From contig JAFPAZ010000235.1 in NCBI GenBank assembly GCA_017390645.1, positions 1 to 5,259 of the forward strand: 5,259 nucleotides of DNA. Reading direction: 5' to 3'. Source of the stretch: Lachnospiraceae bacterium. GTDB taxonomy: Bacteria; Bacillota_A; Clostridia; Lachnospirales; Lachnospiraceae. Positions 1-5,259 of the stretch are shown piece by piece (positions within the stretch are counted from its first letter, which is position 1; every line of letters begins with the position of its first letter). The position numbers and the translations under genes were made by a program. The notes beneath the pieces are model-generated. The model ran no database searches. It was not told the DNA's origin and saw nothing but the letters and a program-made list of their open reading frames with translations.

Positions 1-455
1 AGTCCGGTGAAAGGTTCATCTAAGAGAAGAATATCATATTGGCAGGCTAAGGCTCTTGCGATAGCAAGTCTTCTGGATTGTCCACCACTTAAATTTCCTG
101 CTTTTTTGGAATAACAATCCTCAAGTTCCAATGAGGCTAAGAGGGCTGTTATTTCCTCTTTAGAAAGAGCGGGATTTACTAGTTTTATATTTTGAAATAC
201 ACGTGCGGATTCCACCAGGCGATTTTCCTGAAAAACCATGGAAATTCGTGGGTTTGGTTTTGAAAATACCACCCTTCCATCCTGGGGAGTAAGGAGTCCT
301 GCGATTAGGTGTAAAAGGGTGGTTTTTCCTTTTCCGGAGGGTGCCATAATAGCTGTGGTTTCACCTTCCGGAAACTGTATAGAAAAACCATCCAATATTT
401 TTTTCTCTTCATAGGCATAAGAGATATTTTTTAGTTCAATACAAGCAGAATTCAT
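1..455 (-). CDS. ABC transporter ATP-binding protein, TauB/SsuB type (partial, 3' end outside window)
   Basis: This is the cytoplasmic ATPase that would power the importer encoded just upstream. I translated 151 codons from the ATG at 455; the C-terminal part lies beyond base 1. Visible motifs are a Walker A loop APSGKGKTT (residues 38-46), a Q-loop VFQEN (74-78), the ABC signature LSGGQ followed by SRRLAIARAL (122-136), and Walker B with the catalytic glutamate, DILLLDEP (141-148). The H-loop is not in the window. The first Walker A glycine is alanine, while the GKT core is intact. The ATG comes 1 base after the permease stop, and the permease's last codons supply a purine-rich AAGGGGAAGGA ribosome site, so translation is probably coupled. 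Family assignment (nitrate/sulfonate/taurine class) follows from the motifs and from the permease and binding protein beside it. The substrate is unknown. Confidence 0.93.
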   Translation of the reverse strand, partial: MNSACIELKNISYAYEEKKILDGFSIQFPEGETTAIMAPSGKGKTTLLHLIAGLLTPQDGRVVFSKPNPRISMVFQENRLVESARVFQNIKLVNPALSKEEITALLASLELEDCYSKKAGNLSGGQSRRLAIARALACQYDILLLDEPFTG

Positions 456-456
456 G

Positions 457-1242
457 TTATTCCTTCCCCTTCTTTCCGAGCATTAAAAAGGTGATGCCTT
501 TTACAAGCTGTTCACAGGCAATGCTTAATACTACAATAACAATGGTCCAGGCGAACAATTCCGGTGTCATAAGGTATATTTTGGACTGATAAAGCTGGTT
601 TCCGATGGAATCTTTGGAAAGTCCAATGATTTCTGCGGCAATTCCTGATTTCCATGCCATACCAATGGCAAGGGAACTTGCAGAACATACATAGGGCAAT
701 ATTTGTGGAAGATAAATATACCGAATCTTCTTTAATATGGATATGCGAAAAACCTGTCCCATCTCTAACATTTTTTTATCTGTCTGTTGTAATCCTTCCA
801 AGGTATGAATGTATAAAACAGGTAAAACCATTAAAAATGAAATAAAAATGGAAAGGTTTCTTGAGGGACACCATAACAAAGTTAGGATTACAAAAGATGC
901 AACAGGGATGGATTTCACGATTTTTATAGGAAACCAGAGAAATATCCGAATGGCTTTGCTTACATAAGAAAGGATTGCCAATAATATCCCTAAAGCTGAA
1001 CCTAAGAAAAATCCGGCTCCAATGTGTAGAAAAGATGTTTTCACACTGAGCCAGAATTCTTTGGAAGGCAGGAGTTCCTTAAAAAGTACCAGAAACACCC
1101 TGCCTGGAGTAGGAAGAAATACTTCTTTGGAAAGAATGGTGGCTGTGATATGCCAGATAGCAATCCATAATAAGATACAAAATAAATATATGAGTGGTGT
1201 TTTTACCACTATTTTTTTCTTAGTATGGGTTCTATTTGTCAT
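457..1242 (-). CDS. ABC transporter permease, TauC/SsuC type
   Basis: Membrane subunit of the importer, 261 residues, normal for this family. Hydrophobic stretches fall near residues 15-36, 73-93, 100-122, 130-147, 185-205 and 229-247, consistent with a six-helix BPD_transp_1 fold. The cytoplasmic coupling loop that docks on the ATPase is seen at about 160-180 (EMGQVFRIS then KKIRYIYLPQ). It keeps the leading Glu and the terminal LP, but has Arg where the classic EAA loop has Gly. I chose the ATG at 1242, which overlaps the binding-protein stop by 11 bases. A longer frame begins at a GTG at 1278, but that has no ribosome site. The ATG has a purine-rich AGAGGAAGGA at 1256-1265; its 13-base spacing is longer than ideal, so coupling to the upstream gene is likely. 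Substrate unknown. Confidence 0.92.
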   Translation of the reverse strand: MTNRTHTKKKIVVKTPLIYLFCILLWIAIWHITATILSKEVFLPTPGRVFLVLFKELLPSKEFWLSVKTSFLHIGAGFFLGSALGILLAILSYVSKAIRIFLWFPIKIVKSIPVASFVILTLLWCPSRNLSIFISFLMVLPVLYIHTLEGLQQTDKKMLEMGQVFRISILKKIRYIYLPQILPYVCSASSLAIGMAWKSGIAAEIIGLSKDSIGNQLYQSKIYLMTPELFAWTIVIVVLSIACEQLVKGITFLMLGKKGKE

Positions 1243-2263
1243 TCTGATAGAACATTCCTTCCTCTGGTAAACTTCCACCTATGGATGATGGATTTTGTTC
1301 ATATAACACGTTTAAATATGCAGTAACATTGTTTACCATTTCTTCGTTGTCCATATAGGTTACATTGCAATAAGGAATGGCTTTTTTTGCGATGGCAGCC
1401 TTGAAAATGTCGTACTGTTCAAGAAGTTCTGCGGTTTCGTCAATGTTAGAATTTGCATATGTAGTAGAATCTTTGTATTCAGCTAAAAAGTTTTCAAATG
1501 CTTCCGGATTGGCTTCAATAAAGGATTTGCGGGCTACAATAACACCTGTAACCACAGTACTGTCAGAACTTTCTTCCCATTCTTTGGTAACATCAAGGGC
1601 AATGCGTAAATTTTCATTGTTGTTCAGCGCCACAGTAACATAAGGCTGAGGAAGCATTGCTACAGCATCCGGATTCTGACTTAAGACTGCTACGACTTCA
1701 GAAGCTTCAGACTTATATTCTATGGTAACATCTTTGTCAGGGTCTAAGCCTGCGGAAGTTAACAAAAATCTTAAGGTATATTCCGGGGTGGTTCCCTGAC
1801 CGGTAGAATAAATGGTTTTTCCTTTTAAATCACTAACGCTTTGAATGGAGTCGCCGGATTCTACAATGTAAAGAACGCCTAAGGTGTTTACTGCAATGGT
1901 TACTATTTCGCCCTCTGTTTTATGATATAAGACACTGGCAAGATTACAAGGAACTGCCGCAATGTCTAAAGTCCCATTTACCAAGCCTACACTAATTTCA
2001 TCTGCAGTTCCTGCAATGGTGTAGATATAGTTGTTTTTGCTGGTTTCTGAATCAGAAAGTAACTTTATCATACCTATGGCTGTAGGACCTTTCATACATC
2101 CAATGTTAATGTCTTTTTTCGTTCCCTGATTTTCCTCTGGAAGTGATTCCGAAGAGTTGGTTTTGGTATCGGTTTTCGTAGATTCCTTGTTTTCGGAACA
2201 TCCTGTCAGCATACATAAGATTAAGGTCGCAACAAGGAGTACCGATGTTATTTTTTTTAACAT
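1232..2263 (-). CDS. ABC transporter substrate-binding lipoprotein, NMT1/TauA/SsuA-like
   Basis: Extracytoplasmic solute receptor of the importer, 343 residues, first gene of the operon. The N-terminus is a type II signal peptide: KK at 3-4, a hydrophobic core at 7-19 and the lipobox LTGC, with Cys22 as the lipidated residue. A Ser/Thr/Glu/Lys linker runs to about residue 50. The mature domain has features of the NMT1/TauA fold: CMKGPTAIGM (56-65), AGTADEI (84-90), the DIAAVP strand-loop (100-105), LKGKTIYSTGQG (146-157), TPEYTLRF (159-166) and AMLPQPYVT (202-210). Family members bind sulfonates, nitrate, thiamine precursors or other small molecules, and I cannot decide the ligand. The ATG at 2263 has an AGAAGGA ribosome site at 2270-2276 with 6-base spacing. 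No TPP riboswitch motifs occur in the short leader, which speaks weakly against a thiamine-precursor role. Confidence 0.92.
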   Translation of the reverse strand: MLKKITSVLLVATLILCMLTGCSENKESTKTDTKTNSSESLPEENQGTKKDINIGCMKGPTAIGMIKLLSDSETSKNNYIYTIAGTADEISVGLVNGTLDIAAVPCNLASVLYHKTEGEIVTIAVNTLGVLYIVESGDSIQSVSDLKGKTIYSTGQGTTPEYTLRFLLTSAGLDPDKDVTIEYKSEASEVVAVLSQNPDAVAMLPQPYVTVALNNNENLRIALDVTKEWEESSDSTVVTGVIVARKSFIEANPEAFENFLAEYKDSTTYANSNIDETAELLEQYDIFKAAIAKKAIPYCNVTYMDNEEMVNNVTAYLNVLYEQNPSSIGGSLPEEGMFYQNDK

Positions 2264-2285
2264 AATAATTCCTTCTTTCTATTGT

Positions 2286-2308
2286 GGAAATTTTATGCGA
2301 AATTTTCC
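2286..2308. repeat. Imperfect palindrome in transporter-operon leader
   Basis: The 9-base arms ggaaatttt and aaattttcc flank atgcg and match except at one pair. It lies between the predicted transcription start (about 2318, minus strand) and the ribosome site of the binding-protein gene. It could be a repressor operator or a weak AT-rich hairpin. No regulator family is recognised from the bases. Confidence 0.4.
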
Positions 2309-2324
2309 GCTTCCGTCAGAAGGA

Positions 2325-2353
2325 AGTATAGCAAAATTTTATTTTTTTCGCAA
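2325..2353 (-). promoter_or_regulatory. SigA-type promoter of the ABC transporter operon
   Basis: On the minus strand TTGCGA (2348-2353) and TATACT (2325-2330) are separated by exactly 17 bases. The -10 matches consensus at five of six positions and the -35 at four of six. Predicted transcription starts near 2318, giving a leader of about 55 bases before the ATG at 2263. A short inverted repeat, cttcc at 2310-2314 and ggaag at 2322-2326, overlaps the -10 and start site, where a repressor could act. That repeat is short enough to be chance. Confidence 0.7.
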
Positions 2354-2381
2354 GGGAAGGGCGGGATTCTATATGAAAAAT

Positions 2382-2413
2382 AAATTTTTGATTTGTTTAA
2401 AATCAACAAATTT
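2382..2413. repeat. 13-bp AT-rich inverted repeat between the divergent promoters (candidate operator)
   Basis: The left arm aaatttttgattt (2382-2394) is complementary to aaatcaa (2400-2406) plus aaattt (2408-2413), with one bulged C at 2407 and a 5-base centre gttta. The core TTGATTT-N5-AAATCAA is a perfect dyad. It lies upstream of both -35 boxes: about 30 bases from the transporter -35 at 2353 and about 22 bases from the hydrogenase-gene -35 at 2436. That is a natural place for a regulator controlling both genes. The dyad resembles the style of redox-repressor sites but does not match the Rex consensus I know (TTGTTAA-N4-TTAACAA), so no regulator is named. Confidence 0.45.
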
Positions 2414-2435
2414 CCATACAATTTTGGGGTTTTTA

Positions 2436-2464
2436 TTGAAAAAATGTATTAATAATGGTAAACT
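2436..2464 (+). promoter_or_regulatory. SigA-type extended -10 promoter of the hydrogenase-chemoreceptor gene
   Basis: TTGAAA at 2436-2441 and TAAACT at 2459-2464 are separated by 17 bases. A TGn extension (TGG, 2456-2458) stands directly before the -10. The extension compensates for a -10 that matches only four of six positions. Transcription would start near 2471, leaving a leader of about 95 bases before the ATG at 2567. Confidence 0.6.
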
Positions 2465-2482
2465 AAAAAGAAGCAGATAAAT

Positions 2483-2551
2483 TAAGAACGCAAGGAAAAA
2501 GTGACATTGTATGGAGAGAGGGAGTCTGATTTCATGTCAAATGCGTTCTTA
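2483..2551 (+). promoter_or_regulatory. Structured 5' leader with 10-bp closing stem before the hydrogenase-chemoreceptor gene
   Basis: TAAGAACGCA at 2483-2492 is the exact reverse complement of TGCGTTCTTA at 2542-2551. Inside it, TGACAT (2502-2507) pairs with ATGTCA (2534-2539), giving two nested stems around a purine-rich centre (about 2511-2525). The outer stem ends 4 bases before the GGAGG ribosome site at 2556-2560, so folding could influence initiation. I do not recognise a known riboswitch; GEMM/c-di-GMP and TPP signature bases are absent. It may be a cis-regulatory RNA, a protein-binding DNA repeat, or chance, although a 10-bp perfect match at this spacing in a leader is notable. Confidence 0.45.
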
Positions 2552-2555
2552 GAAT

Positions 2556-2560
2556 GGAGG
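2556..2560 (+). promoter_or_regulatory. Ribosome binding site deciding the hydrogenase-chemoreceptor start
   Basis: A GGAGG core stands 6 bases before the ATG at 2567, the best site-plus-spacing in this leader. Two further in-frame starts exist upstream: GTG 2501 after AAGGA, and ATG 2534 after GGGAG with 9-base spacing. Both would add residues with no domain homology before the ferredoxin domain, so 2567 is preferred. Confidence 0.8.
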
Positions 2561-2566
2561 ATAGGT

Positions 2567-4516
2567 ATGGAAGTAAAAAAGGGATTGGTGTATACCAATG
2601 AAAAATGCATCGGATGTAACAAATGTATTTCCGTATGTCCGGTGGCTACTGCCAATCATGCAGTGGAAATCCCGGATGGAGAAACTCAGATTTTTGTAGA
2701 TGAGGATGCTTGTATTGCTTGTGGAGCTTGTTTTGATGCCTGTAGACATGGTGCGAGATCTTTTAATGATGATACAGAGCGTTTCTTTGAAGATTTAAAA
2801 AATGGAGCGAAGATATCGATTTTAGTTGCACCGGCATTTATGGCGAATTATCCGAAAGAATATGAGAAATATTTAGGTATTTTAAAGGCTGCCGGGGTAA
2901 ATCATATTATTAGCGTTTCTTTTGGTGCAGACATTACGACCTGGGCATATTTGAATTATATTACTTCTCATAATTTTCTAGGTGGAATTTCCCAGCCATG
3001 TCCTGCGGTAGTAGGATATATTGAGAAATATCTTCCGGAATTATTACCGAAACTAATGCCGGTACATAGTCCTATGATGTGTAGTGCCATCTATGCAAAG
3101 AAACACATGGGAATAAATGATAAACTTGCTTTTATCAGCCCTTGTATTGCGAAAAAGAATGAAATTGATGACCCGAACTGTGGAGGTTATATTTCTTATA
3201 ATGTGACCTTTGCACATTTAGTTGAGTACATAAAAAACCATAATCTTTCTGGTGGAGAAGTTGCGAAGGATGAAATTGAATATGGTCTTGGTTCTGTGTA
3301 TCCAATGCCAGGTGGTTTAAAGGAGAATGTATATTGGTTCCTTGGTGAGGATATTTTTATTCGTCAGGCAGAAGGCGAAAAGCATATGTATGAATACCTG
3401 CATCAATATCAGGAGAGAGTGGAAAAAGGAAAGAAACTTCCATTTATGGTGGATGCCTTAAATTGCTCCCAAGGTTGTTTGTATGGTACAGGTGTAGAAG
3501 AGTCTAAAGCTGTAGGTGATGACACTCTTATGAATCTTTTTGATATTCGGGAAAGCAGCATGAAGAAAAAAGGTGCATGGGGTAAGAATATGACTCCGAA
3601 AAAGAGACTGGCTGCATTAAATGCCCAGTTTAAGAACCTGAATTTAGATGATTATATCCGCCATTATACAGACCGCTCTATGCAAATGAAGAACCAGAAA
3701 GCATCAGAGAAGGATATCGAAAAAATCTTCCTGGATATGGGTAAGGATACGAAGGAAAAACGCCATATTGACTGTTCTGCTTGTGGTTATGCGAATTGTA
3801 GTGCCATGGCAGAAGCCATTTATCGTGGTGTAAACAATAAAGATAACTGTGTGCATTATGCCAAGGATTTGGCGATGGAAGAAACCATCCTTGCAAAAGA
3901 ATTGAACGAGCAGGTTCAAAGACAGGCTGAGGATAAATTAAAGCAGGCAGAAGAAGTAGGTAAGATTTTAGCAGATATTGCAGCTCATTTTGATGATTTG
4001 ATGCATTCTTTAGAGGAAATTACTGCTGGAAATGATTCCAATGCAGGAGAGAGTACAGAGATTGCACATGATATGCAGGATGTCAGCAAGTTTACCAGTG
4101 ATATGATGGAAATATTCCAGAATATCACAGAGTTCTTAGGTAGTATTGAAAATAATAATGCTGCTATTTCCGGTATTGCAGCCCAAACCAATCTTCTTTC
4201 CTTAAATGCTTCCATTGAAGCTGCCAGAGCCGGAGAGGCAGGAAGAGGATTTAACATTGTTGCCAGTGAAATTAAAAATCTTTCCAACTCCAGTAAAGAG
4301 GCTGCAGAGGAATCAAATTATAATTCCACTGAAGTTCGAAGATTTATGCAGACATTGATAGAACAGGCAGAAAATTTATCCAAACATATTCTGCAGGTGG
4401 ATGAACGTATTTCTAATCTGGCAGCATCCACAGAAGAGATTTCTGCCAGCACAAGAATGGTAGAAACATTGTCAGGACAGATTCAGGAAAAATTAGAAGA
4501 GATTAAAAATCTATAG
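2567..4516 (+). CDS. Sensory [FeFe]-hydrogenase (HydS-like) fused to a methyl-accepting chemotaxis signalling domain
   Basis: A soluble 649-residue protein with no membrane segment or signal peptide. Domains in order: (1) a 2[4Fe-4S] ferredoxin domain, Cys14, 17, 20, 24 and Cys49, 52, 55, 59; (2) an [FeFe]-hydrogenase H-cluster domain, about 80-330, with loop 1 SQPCPA (Cys145), loop 2 SPCIAKKNE (Cys193, with Lys196 and Glu199 kept) and loop 3 CSQGC (Cys300, Cys304), so all four H-cluster ligands are present; (3) an extra Fe-S motif CX2CX4CX16C, Cys403, 406, 411, 428; (4) from about 432, a coiled-coil chemoreceptor hairpin with tip [20 protein letters not shown] (537-556) and a likely methylation site STEE (621-624). 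The Fe-S motif matches the one I recall for sensory hydrogenase HydS, where a PAS domain follows. Here an MCP output follows instead. Inferred role: cytoplasmic H2 or redox chemoreceptor signalling to CheA/CheW. H2 turnover is doubtful because proton-path residues are changed. Terminator follows; divergent from the ABC operon. Confidence 0.93.
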   Translation: MEVKKGLVYTNEKCIGCNKCISVCPVATANHAVEIPDGETQIFVDEDACIACGACFDACRHGARSFNDDTERFFEDLKNGAKISILVAPAFMANYPKEYEKYLGILKAAGVNHIISVSFGADITTWAYLNYITSHNFLGGISQPCPAVVGYIEKYLPELLPKLMPVHSPMMCSAIYAKKHMGINDKLAFISPCIAKKNEIDDPNCGGYISYNVTFAHLVEYIKNHNLSGGEVAKDEIEYGLGSVYPMPGGLKENVYWFLGEDIFIRQAEGEKHMYEYLHQYQERVEKGKKLPFMVDALNCSQGCLYGTGVEESKAVGDDTLMNLFDIRESSMKKKGAWGKNMTPKKRLAALNAQFKNLNLDDYIRHYTDRSMQMKNQKASEKDIEKIFLDMGKDTKEKRHIDCSACGYANCSAMAEAIYRGVNNKDNCVHYAKDLAMEETILAKELNEQVQRQAEDKLKQAEEVGKILADIAAHFDDLMHSLEEITAGNDSNAGESTEIAHDMQDVSKFTSDMMEIFQNITEFLGSIENNNAAISGIAAQTNLLSLNASIEAARAGEAGRGFNIVASEIKNLSNSSKEAAEESNYNSTEVRRFMQTLIEQAENLSKHILQVDERISNLAASTEEISASTRMVETLSGQIQEKLEEIKNL

Positions 4517-4598
4517 GTGACTTGTAAACAGGAAATGCACTAATGTGATATTACCATGTTGGTGGAGGGTTACAAGATATGTAGAGAATTAATATGGT

Positions 4599-4638
4599 AA
4601 AAAGGTATGTTTTCTTAACAGGGAAACATACCTTTTTT
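4599..4638 (+). terminator. Intrinsic terminator after the hydrogenase-chemoreceptor gene
   Basis: The arms at 4599-4614 and 4622-4637 pair over 16 positions with one G-U wobble (core GGTATGTTT / AAACATACC), closing a 7-base loop. The hairpin is followed by and overlaps a run of six T (4633-4638). The A-run on the left arm gives T residues on the other strand, so it may also stop leftward transcription. It lies 82 bases after the stop at 4516. That spacer (4517-4598) holds no gene, only short interleaved repeats. Confidence 0.88.
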
Positions 4639-4649
4639 CTAAATAGTGG

Positions 4650-4678
4650 TTGATAATACTAGTGAAATTAGGTACAAT
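4650..4678 (+). promoter_or_regulatory. SigA-type promoter upstream of the chemoreceptor remnant
   Basis: TTGATA (4650-4655) and TACAAT (4673-4678) are spaced by exactly 17 bases, each matching consensus at five of six positions. It is the best promoter in the window by sequence. Transcription would start near 4685, beside the small palindrome aagtactt (4681-4688). No intact gene with a good ribosome site follows; only the chemoreceptor remnant does. This suggests the promoter of a gene whose front half has been lost. Confidence 0.65.
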
Positions 4679-4768
4679 ATAAGTACTTTACTAACTTCGG
4701 GAATTTAGAATTTTAGATAGGTAATTGCGAAATTATTCAAAACATATATTGAGTGATACAATTGCTGA

Positions 4769-5257
4769 ATTCTTGTTTGTATCTTCGGTTCAAGAAAAGC
4801 CATTAATCTTATTATTACTTTTATTAAGGAAGATAAGAAGATTATTGAAGATAAGGCAGCACAACAGGAGCAGGTTACTATTCAGGAACTTACCATGGTT
4901 ACCAATGAAACAAAAGAAGGAATCATGGAATCTGCGGAAAGCATTCATATTCAAAGAGAAAAGGTAAAACAGGTAAATACAAGTTTTGAGGCAATGGAAG
5001 ATGGAATGCATAAGGTACATACAGGAGTTGAAAGTATGTCACATGAAGTTAGGCAGATATTTAAAGCGAATAAAGTCATTGTAGACAGTATTTCACGTTT
5101 GTCTGAAGTTTCGGAAGAAGTATCTATGGAAACTCAGAGTAGTAAAGATACAATGGATAATGTATATGGTAGTTTAAAAGGATTTTTGGAAATGATTGAA
5201 GGAACTTTTGGACAATTACAGGATTTAAAGAAGGTAGTTATAGACGAAACAGAGTAG
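4769..5257 (+). pseudogene. Truncated methyl-accepting chemotaxis protein (C-terminal fragment)
   Basis: An open frame of 162 codons runs from just after a TGA at 4766 to a TAG at 5255-5257. From about SRKAIN (codon 8 on) it reads as the descending helix of a chemoreceptor: long charged heptads, then VKQVNTSFEAM, GVESMSHEV and an adaptation-region-like LSEVSEEVSMETQSSKDTM near the end. The hairpin tip (EAARAGE-type), HAMP, membrane segments and sensor are absent from all forward frames upstream within the window. The first in-frame ATG is at 4895, after a GGAA with 6-base spacing; a 120-residue product from it would still be only part of the helix. Read as a deletion remnant, because a complete promoter but no 5' coding half precedes it. 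It is not a duplicate of the MCP end of the neighbouring gene, whose sequence differs. A small expressed helical protein cannot be excluded. Confidence 0.72.
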
Positions 5258-5259
5258 AT

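Noticed and set aside
1243..1278. GTG start at 1278 giving a 273-residue permease
   Set aside because: No ribosome site precedes it, the extension lies inside the end of the binding-protein gene, and its residues do not look like a permease N-terminus. The ATG at 1242 gives the normal family length.
2264..2320. TPP or similar riboswitch before the NMT1-like binding protein
   Set aside because: The predicted leader is only about 55 bases and lacks the conserved CTGAGA and related core bases.
2157..2480. Plus-strand open frame of 107 codons
   Set aside because: It overlaps the start of the lipoprotein gene and the divergent control region, has no recognisable domain, and runs across the minus-strand promoter elements.
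2511..2552. 13-codon upstream open frame (ATG 2511, stop 2550) as a leader peptide
   Set aside because: The only ribosome-like bases are about 14 bases upstream and the peptide has no runs of regulatory codons. It is probably incidental.
3985..4287. Minus-strand open frame of 100 codons inside the MCP part
   Set aside because: It is antisense to the highly conserved chemoreceptor hairpin, and its frame is a by-product of that codon usage.
4521..4600. Interleaved repeats cttgtaa/ttacaag and ttaccat/atggtaa (pseudoknot-like RNA)
   Set aside because: Each arm is only 7 bases in AT-rich sequence after a stop codon; likely chance. The real structure here is the terminator that follows.
4725..4967. 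TTG-initiated 80-codon frame
   Set aside because: Weak ribosome site. From about 4800 it is the wrong-frame shadow of the chemoreceptor fragment, with a Leu run caused by tta repeats. It may contain a relic of the original 5' end, but this cannot be shown.
1..5259. tRNA, rRNA, CRISPR array or insertion-sequence ends
   Set aside because: No cloverleaf, regularly spaced repeats, transposase motifs or paired terminal repeats with target duplications were seen.

Overview
The window looks like a chromosomal segment from a low-GC, anaerobic Firmicute, probably a Clostridia of the Lachnospiraceae type. This rests on AT-rich spacers, strong AGGAGG-like ribosome sites, SigA-type promoters, a lipoprotein-anchored ABC transporter and an [FeFe]-hydrogenase family protein. 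The taxon is an inference from style, not from a marker gene.

Left half (1-2263, minus strand): one operon encodes a TauABC/SsuABC/NMT1-type ABC importer. In transcription order it has a lipoprotein substrate-binding protein, a permease overlapping it by 11 bases, and an ATPase starting 1 base after the permease stop and cut by the window edge. The substrate cannot be read from sequence. A good SigA promoter lies 61 bases before the first gene.

Centre (2264-2566): a 303-base divergent control region. It holds back-to-back promoters for the transporter and for the rightward gene. A 13-bp AT-rich inverted repeat sits between the two promoters, a second palindrome lies in the transporter leader, and a 10-bp long-range stem lies in the leader of the rightward gene, just before its ribosome site.

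Right half (2567-4516, plus strand): the most notable gene. It encodes a soluble 649-residue protein made of a two-cluster ferredoxin domain, an [FeFe]-hydrogenase H-cluster domain with all four H-cluster cysteines, an extra Fe-S motif (CX2CX4CX16C), and a methyl-accepting chemotaxis signalling hairpin. The residues that serve proton transfer in catalytic hydrogenases are replaced. This fits a cytoplasmic H2 or redox chemoreceptor of the sensory (HydS-like) hydrogenase class, with a chemotaxis output fused directly to it. A clear intrinsic terminator follows.

Right edge (4640-5257): a strong-looking SigA promoter precedes a 162-codon open frame that is only the C-terminal, descending-helix part of another chemoreceptor. 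Its sensor, membrane segments and hairpin tip are missing, so it is best read as a truncated remnant.

How the parts work together is inferred. The divergent layout suggests that the importer and the redox/H2 chemoreceptor may share regulation, but nothing in the sequence proves a functional link.
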